NCBI GenBank assembly: GCA_008711295.1
Contig: VUYV01000148.1
Coordinates: 1,686,399-1,750,398, forward strand
Source: Anarhynchus alexandrinus
Lineage: Eukaryota; Chordata; Aves; Charadriiformes; Charadriidae
Length of the DNA: 64,000 bases
Direction: 5' to 3'
Below are positions 13,401 to 24,332 of this stretch, one piece after another. Positions within the stretch are counted from its first letter, which is position 1, and every line of letters begins with the position of its first letter. Both the position numbers and the translations under genes were made by a program. The notes under the pieces were generated by a model. It was not told the DNA's origin and ran no database searches. It worked only from the letters and a program-made list of their open reading frames with translations.

Positions 13401-14385
13401 TTCCTGCTGCTCCTGCCTCTCCCGCGCCCTTCCCTCCTCTCTCGCTGGTTTAATCTTGAGAGTTCTCATCTCCCTTCCCGCAGATCCGCCCGGTCGACGG
13501 CGAGTGCTCCCTTAGCCTCGGTGGGGCTCACGCACGCAGGTCCCAGCGCTGCTCCCCACCCCGCGTGCTCGGGCGCTGCGGGGAAGGGGCTCCTACAAGC
13601 GCGCGGGACGATGGAGTGTCAGAAGAGATGCTGTAAGGCAGGGCTGCCCCGTGTCTCCCGGCGCGCCTTTGTCGACTGGATGCTTGCACCAAAACGTCAG
13701 GGCAGTGCTGTGCCGGCAGCGGTGCTCACAGAGCGTGCGGAGGGGGATTTCGGAGGTTTCCCATGTTTTCTCTGTGGAAAACCCTTCCAGCCGCCCGGTG
13801 ACCCCGGTGGTCGGGGTCCTGCCGCGCCAGATGAAGCACCAGCAAGTCGAGGCAGGCTGTTAGCATCCCGCGGTATATTTAGTTCAGGTTTAACAGGGGC
13901 TCCATATGTGTGTGTTCTCTTGTTTCTTTTTGCTTTCTACGTGCTAAGTAGATGCAGGAAGGAGTCGAGAAGTCTTCCCGCGACGGCAAGGATGCGGTTT
14001 TGCTGCTCCGCGTGCCGCTCCCCTTTGCGGGGCTGCTTCCCCTTTAGAAGAGCATTAGCGTAAGAGCTGGAGAGGAACAAGTGTCCCAGAATCTTTTTCT
14101 ATCAGGAACCCCTAAAAAGGTGATAAGGTCTCTCCAGGACAGGGATTCTCCTGGGGGACAGGACACACCGGGCTGGGAAATGGTACCCTGCAGGCAACCG
14201 ACTCCGCGTGTGCCGATGGGTTTTGGGTTTGGCATGTTTGGTCCTTCCCAGGACCCTTTGGCAGGGTACGTGCCAAAAGGGTCGCTCTGCTTTTCTTTTC
14301 ATATTTTCTTTTTCTGATTTTTATATTTTAGAATGAGGTTAAGGCATGAGTTGAAGATAATGCAGATACTCTGTAAACTCCCAGA

Positions 14386-14412
14386 AGGGTTAAACAGGGC
14401 TTATTCCGAGGA
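14386..14412 (+). repeat. 27-nt direct repeat, copy 1
   Basis: The core GGTTAAACAGGGCTTATTC recurs 2.2 kb away in the same orientation (16607-16633). The copies differ at one base in 27. The flanks do not align, so this is not part of a recognised longer repeat here. Confidence 0.8.
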
Positions 14413-15478
14413 CATGCGAGGTAGCTCATGAGACAGCCCACCTAAAAACGCTTCCTTAGAGCAGACCTGCGAGAAACCGAGACCTTTAGTTACAGGATAT
14501 TTTAGCTGTAGAAGGATTGACTGAGGGAATAACTATGAAAACCTTTTCCAGGGAGAGCAATTTGTACGCACTATTGAGAAACCAGGTCTGCGAGAAGTTT
14601 CACTGGGTCTGTAGGAAACAAACAAACAAAAAAATAACCACGTCACGCTGGTAGGCTTGAAGTAGAGGTGTTAAATCTTGGCTGCGAGGTGGGGAAGGTG
14701 CAGCGCAAAGTCCTGTGCCGAGGATGCTGCGATACCTGCCCGCAGGAGCCACGGGGTGGAGGGGGATCAAAGGACACTGGCGCAGCTCAAATTGAAGCAA
14801 ACAAAATCCGTCTTCGGGGACGGCAACCCGTGCTGGGAGTGGGATCTGCTGCTCTGGGAAATAAAGTGTACTGACGCGGGGAAGAAATGGAAATCTTTCC
14901 GGGCGAGTCAGCAAATAGCCGAAAGTTTTGTTATTCCATAACGGCCTCGGAAATCCGCAGTCTGTCATAGGAACAATTTCGTATTTTAATAGAAGTGTTT
15001 TGCTTTTGACCTTGCGTGGCCGAGCAGCCTCTGAAAAGCAGGAGGTGAGCTTTTACTGTTTCCGTCTGATTTTGGTTTTCCTCCCTCTTCATTTTTTTTT
15101 TTTTAATCTTCTGTCCCCTGGGCAGGCTGGGGCGGGCGGCTGCGGGCAGGCACAACGCTCGGTGCGGGTGCAGGCAGCCGTGTGGGGTGTAGCAGGACCC
15201 GGTTTTGGCAGGATGGAGGTGACAGAGGTGGACACTGTGGCCAGAGGTGTTCTAGTGGCCAGAACATTATTGTTAATCACGATTTGGTATTTAGGCAGCA
15301 ACAAGGTGTCTCTGTAAGTGTTGGCTGTAAGTACAAAATAGCCCCCATCTCCTGGAACCTCCCAGTACCGGAGATGCCTTCTGTCCCCGAACGAGATGGA
15401 GCATTGGGTTGCAAAACGCTGACTTCTGCCTGGACCCAGGGTCACTTTCCCTGGGCGATGACCCAAGTCTTTTTGTCT

Positions 15479-16026
15479 GAATCATAGAATGGTTTAGGTT
15501 GGAAGGGGCCTTGAAGATCATCCAGTTCCACCCCCCTGCCCTGGGCAGGGACACCTCCCACCAGCCCAGGTTGCTCCAAGCCCCGTCCAACCTGGCCTTG
15601 AACACCTCCAGGGATGGGGCAGACACAGCTTCTCTGGGCAAACTGCGCCAGGGGCTCAACACCCTCAGAATGAAAAATTTCTTCCTAATTTCTAATCTAA
15701 ATCTACCTTCTTCCAGTTAGGAACCATTCCCCCTCATCCTATCACTACATGCCTTTGTAAAAAGTCTCTCCCCAGCTCTCCTGTACCCCCTTTAGGGACT
15801 GGAAGGCCGCAAACAAGGTCTCCCCGGAGCCTTCTCTTCTCCAGGCTGAACACCCCCAACTCCCTCAGCCTGTCCTCACAGCAGAGGGGCTCCAGCCCTC
15901 TGATCATCTTTGTGGCCTCCTCTGGCCCCACTCCAACAGGTCCATGTCTTTCCTATGTTGGGGGCTCCAGAGTTGGACACGGTACTCCAGGTGGGGTCTC
16001 ACCAGAGCAGAGCAGAGGGGCAGAAT
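15479..16026 (-). mobile_element. CR1 LINE, 5'-truncated copy
   Basis: The plus strand begins GAATCATAGAATGG, the complement of the CR1 3' tail with its short direct repeats. It continues through the diagnostic CR1 3' UTR and end-of-ORF2 sequence (CTTCTCCAGGCTGAACACCCC on the plus strand) to a break near 16026. The element therefore points leftward. It carries several substitutions and no intact ORF. CR1 is the dominant LINE of birds, which supports the organism call. Confidence 0.93.
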
Positions 16027-16606
16027 GAGACGTGTAACTTCAAACCCTGTGATTAAGCATCACCCTTTAGCTGGAAAATACAGAGTTCAAAGCATCTGTT
16101 GGGTACTGCAGTGTTTTGTGAGAAGGAGACGGCAAACAAATTGAGAAGAAATGGAAAAGAGAAAGGAAATTTTGAGTAATTTTAGGAAGTCTCTTACAAA
16201 GCGGATGGCAAACAATGCCAGCCTGACCCTCTGCCTGTCTGCGGCACACGGGCTGTGACAACCGACTCCCTGAGAGCGGGGAGCGCAGTAAGCTGTCCAT
16301 AAATCAAAAGCACCGAGACTATCAAATTTGTTTATTACTTGGGGTTGTGCCACTGTGTTCGAGTCGTGTAGCTATTTTGTTGCGTTTCTTCTAGCTGTGC
16401 TCCCGAAAAAAGAAGATTTGTTGGAACATAACTGTACCATTCCCTTTATCCTTTGATTCTTTGGGTTGTTTTTTTTTTAATTTTTTTTTTTTTCCCCGGA
16501 AGATAGCGAGCGAGCCGTGGTGGAGCTGGTGGTGTTAATGTTCTGCAGCAGGAGTGAAATAGCCTGGAGATGTGCAGCGAGAGCAGGGGCGTGTGCCCTA
16601 AATAGG

Positions 16607-16633
16607 AGGGTTAAACAGGGCTTATTCTGAGGA
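16607..16633 (+). repeat. 27-nt direct repeat, copy 2
   Basis: Same orientation as the copy at 14386-14412, with one C/T difference. It lies about 580 bases past the 5' truncation point of the CR1 at 15479-16026 and just upstream of an old CR1/L3-like fragment. Confidence 0.8.
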
Positions 16634-16754
16634 AAGCAGTAATTGCAGCTTGCGTGAAGCAGTAATATTCTTTTGTGCATTATTTACCCAGGAACATCTG
16701 CTAATACATATACATTCTCCGGTGCGTGTAAACAACTTGTGCAGGAAGAGGATT

Positions 16755-17000
16755 AGGAGATTTATAAAAAAATTAGAAGCAAGTTAAAAGGGCAATTAGA
16801 AGAGCAGAAAGAGATATTGAGCAGTGAATTAGGGAGGGTATTTTAACACACAATCAGAGCTTCCCGAGACGTATTCAGAGCAGAGAGAAGGTAAAAGAGA
16901 AAATTGGCCAATTACGAAATGATAGCGGGGAATTGGTGACATGGGAGAAGGTAATGGCTGATTTGTTAAACAGTTATTTTGATTCTGTTTTCACAAAGGA
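16755..17000 (+). mobile_element. Probable old CR1/L3-like ORF2 fragment
   Basis: AT-rich sequence with GAAAATTGGCCAATTACG, GAGAAGGTAATGGCTGATTT and CTGTTTTCACAAAGGAGGAAG resembles the stretch just upstream of the reverse transcriptase core in old CR1/L3 elements (loss of frame, many changes). It may continue faintly to about 17160. The call is from memory of the family pattern. Confidence 0.5.
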
Positions 17001-18778
17001 GGAAGAGGATGGAGGGCAGCTCCGGGAAGGACGCGGGTTGTGCGGATGAGGGTGGGGATGAGCCGAGGAACCTGCAGAGAGATAAAGATGCGTCTGCAGA
17101 GGGGTTGGGCGTGGGGAGAATTTCACCCATATTCACGGGGTGGGGAAAAAAATATAAATGGATTTTCGTGAGCGGCTCCTCACAGCAATGAGCCGGGCAG
17201 CGAGGGGCTGGCGTTATAATGCTTGCTGTTGTTCGCCTAATTGGCTGCTTTTGAGCAGGGGCCAGGGACTGAGGTGGTCACTGAGATGAAAGATCCTTCT
17301 CCTCTCTGAAGGTAGTTTCTCCAGGAAGAGGGGAAGACGGAGTGTATCGGGAGACAGTGAGATGGATGGGGACTCCAGAGGGGTGCTGCTCCCGGGGCTG
17401 CTTTTATGTGAGTAGAGAGGTGGTTTGGCTCACCAGCGACGCCAGCGTGACACCTTCCCAAAAAACACACATTGCAAAACGTGAGCACTGCTGCAGTCCT
17501 CTGTGTCCTGCGTTCACAGTTGCTTTTGCTTCCATCTGTAACCCACACACTCCAACATGGTCGGCAATACAAGAGCATCCCTGTCATCACTGTTCCCATC
17601 AGCATCGTCTGGTGTCGGCGATCTCGTGTTTCACCAAAGCAGTGGTGAGCTCGGGGGGTGCTGGATGCGTTAAGGGAGAGAAGAGGGCTGGTGGAACAGA
17701 GGAATGGTGTCAACCTACAAGACCTCAAGGAGACAGTAAACAATGGAAAGGGAAATATTCTTGGTCATGCAATGGGAAATGCAATCTTGGGAAGCATTCC
17801 TGGGGGTGTGGTTGAACCTAAGGCAGGGAAAGCATACACAGATGGAGGATTTAGGGAAGGGTGAACTTGAAGGACCACAAAAAGTGTTATTTAGCTTAGG
17901 AGAAGTGTGAAGTGATGCTTTTGTTCTGCTGTGTCTTTTGGAGGGGGGGGTATACATTGCAGAGCAACTTTCTGAGGCAAAGGAAATAATTTGGTGCTGG
18001 GGGGGCACAAGCATTGTCTGGGAGGGGATGGGGAATACAGGAGAAACTGCGGAATTGTGGTCTTGGTTTAGACTGATAAACTAAAAAATTATTCTCAATA
18101 TCCAAGAGGTGTTTGGTTTTCATCCTACCTGGGAGGATAAAAGAGATGCAGTGTCATATGGTTTGTGTTTTCGAAGCATGGATGAAAAGCTCCGTGTTAG
18201 GAATTATGGGATGAAACTGTGGAAAAGTGGTACAATGGCGAGAAAATTGGCTCTGACTCAGGAAACGGGATTCTGCCGCTGGGGGTGAGTTTCCAGAGGC
18301 GCAGTCTGGGGTCTCTTCTGGGTTCTCTGGCATTTATTTTTTTAATGGAAAGGATTTGCATGAACAGCCCAAAGTTAGAGCATTAAAGCTCACTGATGCA
18401 GAGAAGGGAAAGGCAGCCGCAGCGACAGGGACTCGTCTCGTCTGCCAGAGCAGTGCGTGGTGCGGGCGCCAGAGCGGAGAATGCTAAAGGAACGGGAAAC
18501 CGATGAGCAAATAAATGCTCAAGTGACACGTTTCCCAAGGGAGGTGTTTAGAGCTTGTAGCCGAGCTGTGGGGAGCTATCGGCAACGTCTAACCACGTCT
18601 GCAACAGGCAGCGTCTGCCCGCACCCCGGAGAGGGGAATCCATGCACGTCCAAAGGTTGAGCTTGCGATAGTGAACGGCACCGGTTGAGGGCTGATTCCC
18701 CCTCGCTGGGAAGGGGAACGGTGGCACAGCTGGGGGAGCCCAGGTGGAGCTGTGGAGCACGGAGGGGTTTAGGTTTAT

Positions 18779-19588
18779 GGAATCATAGAATCATTTAGGT
18801 TGGAAAAGACCCTTGAGTCCAACCATAAACCTAACACTGCCAAGTCCACCACTAAACCATGTCCTCAGCACCACATCTACGCGTCTTTTAAATACCTCCA
18901 GGGATGGGGACTCAACCACTTCCCTGGGCAGCCTGTTCCAATGTGTCATCACCCTTTCTGTGAAGAAATTTTTCCAAATATCCATCCTAAACCTCCCCTG
19001 GTGCAAATTGAGGCTGTTTTCCCTTGTCCTATCTCTTGTTCCTTGGGAGCAGAGACTGACCCCCCGCCTCGCTACACCCTCCTTTCAGGGAGCTGTAGAG
19101 AGGGATAAGGTCTCCCCTCAGCCTCCTCTTCTCCAGGCTGAACACCCCCAGTTCCCTCAGCCACTCCTCATCAGACGTGTGCTCCAGACCCCTCACCAGC
19201 TCCGTTGCCCTTCTCTGGACACACTCCAGCACCTCAATGTCTTTCTTGTGGCAAGGGGCCCAAAACTGGATGCAGCATCCAAGGTGGGGCCTCACCAGTG
19301 CCAAGTACAGGAGGACAACCACTTCCCTAGTCCTGCTCACCACACTATTCCTGATACAGGCCAGGATGCTGGTGGCCTTCTTGGCCACCTGGGCACACTG
19401 CCAGCTCATATTCAGCCAACTGTCAACCAACACCCCCAGGTCCTGTTCTCCCAAGCAGCTTTCCAGCCACTCTCCCCCAAGCCTGTAGCGCTACATGGGG
19501 TTGGTGTGACCCGAGTACAGGACCCGGCACTGGGCCTTGTTGAACCTCACACTGTTGGCCTCAGCCCACCGATCCAGCCTGTCCAAAT
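18779..19588 (-). mobile_element. CR1 LINE, 5'-truncated copy with C-terminal ORF2 remnant
   Basis: The tail with two ATCATAGAATC-type repeats is at 18779 on the plus strand, followed by about 800 bases of CR1 3' sequence. The copy is longer than the one at 15479-16026 and ends near 19588 by 5' truncation. It retains the last part of the reverse transcriptase reading frame (see 19029-19454). The 298-codon open frame on the opposite strand is a shadow of this copy. Confidence 0.94.
19029..19454 (-). pseudogene. CR1 ORF2 reverse transcriptase C-terminal fragment
   Basis: There are 141 uninterrupted codons inside the CR1 copy at 18779-19588. They include [30 protein letters not shown] and [18 protein letters not shown], which are typical of the thumb/C-terminal end of CR1 reverse transcriptase. 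The endonuclease and catalytic RT domains are missing because of 5' truncation, so it cannot support retrotransposition. The lack of stops suggests moderate age. Confidence 0.88.
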
Positions 19589-21183
19589 GGGAGCACATGG
19601 ACCACTGCCCAGCATTGCCTCAGAGCGGCCATGGTGCTTACCACCACCTCGGGGGTTCTGCCCTTTACCCCAGGGACCTCCCTGTCAAACCTTTGGTGTC
19701 TGGGAGTGATTCTAATTAAATCCCAAATTTCTCCAACTTCTCTCCAGCCTGAGCCAGGCTATCTCTGGCAAGTCACGGTTATACCTGCGTCCGCTCGACT
19801 GGAGAGATGCGTGCTTTGAGGTTGTGGGAGCGCGGCTTCGGAGAAGAGGGGATTTATGCCAGTCCTCAGAGCAACATTCAAAATGCATGAAGACATGCTG
19901 TATGAAGGGATTGGGGAAAAACCACACGAGAGTGAACCAGGGGCCGTGGCAGAGCTGAACCACGCAGATGGGAAGTTACTTATTGAGGCTAAGTGTCAGA
20001 GTATGCCATAAAAATTTAGTTTATCCTCAAAGAGCTGTGGTCGTGGAGGAAGGATGGGCATGGGGAGGGACAGCAGCTAAGGGGAAGGCAGGAGGAGCAT
20101 CAGAAACCCATAGTCCATGTCAAGCGACACCTCCTATTTAGCAGTGTATCATGTCTCCCTTCTGGTTTTTAAACAGTACCCTTTATCGCTAGGCGTTAGA
20201 GCGCTTGATTGACAAGGCTCGTAATACACCGTGGAGTTGCCTTTATTTTTCCTACATGTTAAAGGAAAAGATACTAAAAATACAATTATGGTTTTGAGCC
20301 AGGCGTAGTCTGTTCTAATATCATTCATCTCAAAGACTATCCATCGTGCCTGCTGCACCCAAATCATTTATAAAACATTAGCATCTCCTGTGCTGACATT
20401 TCACTCCTATATTACAGGAGTTACACATAGACTTAAAAAAAATTAATAAAGTGCTTCTCTTCTTCATTCTCCCACTGAGAGCTTTGATTTCCAAAGTATG
20501 AAATGAAATAACCAACATAACAACATTCTCCACTTCTAAGGGACAGTGCCAGACTCATTCAGTTGCTATTGGTTATAGAGAGTAGGACGTAAGGGAGCTA
20601 TTTCAGACCGCGGATTATTTGTTCTGGCTGCATTGGACATCCCTTTAGTGGAGTTTTAGAGCCCTGTAGACAGAAAAGTTTGGGTAGGAGCTGGAAGGGA
20701 GAGGGCTTGATGAAGTAACCTCTTCCTTTCTCCTCCCAGAGTTACTCCTGCTATTCCCCAAGAAGGATATTTAAAAGTGAAGCATCCAAGCCCCTGCCGC
20801 TCCTCGCTTGCGAGATGGAGAGACGACGCCGTGCCCCCCAGCTGCCCGCTCCCAGCACCCAACTGCTCTTAAGAATAAGTGCATCGGGGAATTTTCTTCT
20901 TTTTTTTTTTTTTCTTGGGAGTTTCCCTTTCCGTTTCCAGATACCTCCAGGGGATCTGCTGCTGTGTAAATACCCTCTCCCCATCCCCAAAGTGGTTAGG
21001 AGAGCGGATTTCCCAATGCTGGCCCGTTCTTCCTGAAGCTCGTGGTGTGTCTGATGGAAAACACGAGCCGTTGCCTTTGGGCTTTCCAGCCCCACACGTG
21101 AGCTATGGGCTAGAAACGTGCCACCACCGTTACTGGGATATCGTTACGAAATGAACAGCAGCCTTTTCTTGTCCAAGATCACT

Positions 21184-21189
21184 TTTATT
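21184..21189 (-). terminator. Candidate poly(A) signal of RTN4RL1
   Basis: The plus-strand TTTATT is AATAAA on the RTN4RL1 strand. It sits in an AAGGGAAATAAAAGTGATC context, followed by TG-containing sequence. Other AATAAA matches occur upstream (near 21447 and 21771), so the choice is tentative. Confidence 0.4.
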
Positions 21190-22703
21190 TCCCTTGTTTC
21201 ATTAACTTCAGTGTCTGTTTGGTCTCACATATCCACGCTGACACGGAATTCACACTCACTGCAGAATTTGGGCAGCACCTCCCCGAGCCCGTGGGCTGCC
21301 ATCGGTGATGCCGCCGGCTCCGCCGTGCCCCCGACCAGCAAATGCATCCCTCTGCACGGAGTTTAATTCGGGACGAGGGGAACAAGCAGATCTGCTCCCT
21401 CTCCTCCACCTAGCCAGAGCCCCCTTCGTACGGCTGTCTTGGACCATTTATTTTTCTCTTCTAGGGCGGACCAGAAACCCCGGGCACTGCGCTTCTTCTC
21501 GCTGGTCCCGTGAGCTGTAGTTTCCCCCTTCTCTGACTCTTCCCGTGACACAACCTGTTCCTTTTAAGAAACAAAACCTCTCCTGACGCTGTCAGGACTA
21601 TCTGCAGCCTGGGAACTGCTCCTTGCTGCCCCAGTGAAAACCTTAGTCCAGCTATAAAGGTCCTCACGCCACCCACACGGCTGGGAAGCCCCTCTCTGCC
21701 TCCAGCCCCAAAAAAGCCCCTCTCCTCCCCGGGGCCTCGAAGCGCTCTCCGGAGACAGAGCTCTATGGCTCTATTTATTTGGACTAATTAATCTCTCTCC
21801 TAATTAATCCCCCTGGTTACAAATTAGGATGTAAGGGTGAGTTTTGGCTCTCGGGATATGGACTTTGCTGCGTCGCATACAACCAACCCCCCCCTCCCCA
21901 CCCCTCCCAAAGTTTAGTGCTCTGAATTGCTGAGAACATTGGTCCGCTGTGGTTCCCCCGCGTGTACTGAGCCCGCCCGATGGCTTTCAGCATCTGTAGG
22001 CACTGCTGCCGGTTTTTTTTTTCGAGGGAAAAAAAAAAAAAATCATATACTGGTCTGCTATAAATTCAACAATACAATCCTTAGTTCTGAAGATATAGTT
22101 TCCATATAGTTTATAAACATTATAAGACATACATATGGATAATTGAGGGGAAGGGGGGAGCCTGTGCATTTGTTGGGGTTGGGTTTTTCTTTCAGATGTG
22201 TGAACACGGTTACAAAAAACCCGCACCTCCTGCGGGTACTCCTTTTCTTTAAGTGTTGGGTTTGTTGGTTGGGGTTTTTTTGTTTAATTCCACCTCTAAT
22301 CAGTCTTTCCTTTGGTTGTTGGCTACTCCAAGCCCAGCAGGCAAGCCCTGTTCTGCTGTAATGCCTGAGATATTCAGGGGTTTGAGATTGTCTTCCAAGA
22401 GATTCCCAGCCAACTTTGGCCTCTGGGTTTGGAGCCAAAGGGGCGAAAACGTGGGAGAACCAGTGTCCTTATTACATCGGTATCAGTGTCCTTGCACTCA
22501 CTTTCAGAGAAACAGTGTAGGCTTAATTGGTGATCGTTTTTTACAGCAATTATGTTCCTTTCAGTAATTGGAGGGGTCGTTCAGAGCGCTCTCGAATGAA
22601 CGGGATTTCACAAGAGCATGGATACAGTCCATTTGTCCGGTTGTTGTCACCGACGAATTGGCTACCGTCCCTGTTATCTGGGTCTTTGTAAGGTTGGCTT
22701 TTT

Positions 22704-22726
22704 TTGTTGTTGTTGTTGTTGTTGTA
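22704..22726 (+). repeat. (GTT)n microsatellite
   Basis: About seven to eight TTG/GTT units follow a T run, inside the probable RTN4RL1 3' UTR (AAC repeats on the RNA strand). Confidence 0.9.
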
Positions 22727-22968
22727 GGTGCTCGGTTAGGCTGTTTGTGACAAGGTGTGATAATGCCTTTTAATCCGCTCCCGCTGCGTTCGGCACAGTC
22801 CGCGTTGGCAGCCCGGCCGGGCACGGAGAGACCGTCAGAAGCCGAGACAACGTTCCTCCCTTCGCCAGGCCAACGCTCGCCGCGTACAAAAAAAGAAGAA
22901 GAAAAGAAACTCTGGTCCTTTGTAGATTGGTGGCAGTACAGATTCGCTCCGTCCGCAGCCGGGGGGGC

Positions 22969-24332
22969 TCAGCGTATGACGGCCGCTAACACCATCATAA
23001 ACACCAGGAGCGATGCCCTGAGCCCCGAGCAGCCGGCTGCCTGCTGGACCCCGCTGGGGGGGCGGATGGGTGTCCGCCGGGTACACTTACCCTTGCGTTT
23101 GGGGGAAAGCGTTGGCATCACCCCGAAACTGAATTTGTGCTGATAATCAGGCACATAGTCTGGAACCTCCTGCCCGTTTTTCCGCGGCCCCAAAGATACC
23201 GGTTTAGAGGTTCGGTTACGGCTTTTGTGGCTGGTGCAGTTCTTGCCGGGTTTGCGATAGCCCGGCCGGGAGCCGGGGGGGGCGGCGGGCTGGCTGCTGT
23301 GCAAACTGTTCTCGGCCCCTCTCTCCTTCCCCTTCTCCTTGGAGGAGTGGTGAGGGTGGTGGGTTTTGGAGGCTCCTCTGTCCGCTGTGGAGAAAGTATG
23401 TGTTTTAATCTGATGGAGCGACTCGGACCCCGAACAGTTCCTAAAGTCTTCCGCTCTTAGCACCTTGAGGTCCTTGCCGTGCATCTGCTCGGGGGACTCG
23501 CAGATGACGCTGGAGCTGGAGCCTCTGAACCTGTGCAGCCATTCCCAGAGCGAACGGGCTTTGCAATCGCAGCTCCACGGGTTCCCGTTCAGCCTGAGAA
23601 ACTCCAGGGCTCCCAGGTGGGCCAGGCAGTCCCCCTGCAGCTCCGAGAGGCTGTTATTGAACAGGAAAAGGGTGGTCAATCTTCGGAGATCGTGAAAAGC
23701 CCGCCTGTGAATCCACTGCAGCTGATTTTGATGGATGAGCAGCCGATCCAGGTTTATTAGTCCCCTGAACGTGTTCTGATGGAGGCTCCAGAGCTTGTTT
23801 CCATGGAGAAAAAGATGGCTGAGGTTAACCAAGTCAACAAAAATATCATCCTGAAGGAACTCGATGTGGTTGTCTTGCAGGTAAAGGTATTGCAGGTTGT
23901 GGAGGCCACCGAATATCCCGCTGGGGAGGGAGCTCAGCCCACACTTGTACAGATACAAGGCATGGAGTTTCACCAGCCCTTGGAAAGTGTCTGCAGCTAA
24001 AGCCCTTAAGTAGCGGTTGTCCCCCAGGTCCAGCTCTTCCAGGTTGACGAACCCGTCGAAAGTGTTGGGGTCGATGAAGGTGATGTTGTTGGAGTAGATC
24101 CAGAGGGTGACCATGGAGGGGCTGAAGTGGCCCCGCAGCAGCAAAGTGATCTGGTTGTTCTGGAGGAAGATCCTCTCGCTGTCCTCGGGGATGCCCTCGG
24201 GGATGGTGACAAAGTTGTGAGCCTGGCAGCTGACGGTCATCGGGGAGGGGTAGCACACGCAGTCGGTGGGGCAGCCCAGGGCGCCGGGCACCTTCAGCCC
24301 CAGCAGCACCAGCAGCAGCTCCGCAAACCCCC
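22969..24332 (-). CDS. RTN4RL1: RTN4RL1 coding exon 2: Nogo receptor-like 1 (NgR3), GPI-anchored LRR receptor
   Basis: This exon encodes nearly all of a neuronal-surface leucine-rich-repeat receptor of the Nogo receptor family; family members bind myelin inhibitors or proteoglycans and restrict axon growth. Seen: a splice acceptor (CGCACAG on the minus strand) just before 24332, two bases of a split codon, then 453 codons and TGA. Assuming exon 1 supplies four codons plus one base, as I recall for human, the protein is about 458 residues (human 441). In that numbering: hydrophobic signal peptide to about 24; LRRNT cysteines C25, C29, C31, C40; a run of LRRs with the LxxLxLxxN pattern at about 56-251; LRRCT with C259, C261, C282, C304; a basic, Ser/Pro-rich stalk at 306-430; and a hydrophobic C-terminal GPI-attachment tail from about 442. 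Segments such as [18 protein letters not shown] and PDYQHKFSF match RTN4RL1 rather than RTN4R or RTN4RL2. The frame can be read upstream to 24408, but that stretch is intron. The convergent human neighbour on this side is RPA1, which is not in the window. Confidence 0.96.

Larger units (their letters stand above)
1..21183. other. Intergenic region 3' of RTN4RL1
   Basis: I found no exon of the expected left neighbour (RPA1 in human order) and no other protein family. Apart from the repeats and AT-rich islands listed separately, the sequence is single-copy in appearance, with poly(A)/poly(T) tracts (for example near 867-882, 6344-6360 and 13324-13336) and a CT-rich tract near 7525-7568. Open frames of 60-180 codons show no domain or codon signature and are treated as chance. 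Confidence 0.7.
21184..22968 (-). other. RTN4RL1: Probable RTN4RL1 3' untranslated region
   Basis: This is sequence downstream of the RTN4RL1 stop on the minus strand. No frame here looks coding. It contains a (GTT)n microsatellite near 22704-22726 and opposed T and A homopolymers near 22013-22042. A minus-strand AATAAA lies at 21184-21189, about 1.8 kb past the stop, and is the best candidate end. A weaker ATTAAA at 22769-22774 would give a short 3' UTR of about 200 nt. The extent is inferred; only RNA data can settle it. Confidence 0.45.

Noticed and set aside
13521..14063. 180-codon frame in the intergenic region
   Set aside because: Contains a leucine/phenylalanine-rich patch but no family match by eye, no splice context and no neighbour support.
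18190..18300. Possible MIR-type tRNA-derived SINE
   Set aside because: Resemblance to the MIR 5' part is limited to a few short words; no core or tail was recognised.
18813..19709. 298-codon open frame on the plus strand
   Set aside because: It is antisense to the CR1 copy at 18779-19588; the residues are back-strand translations of CR1 sequence.
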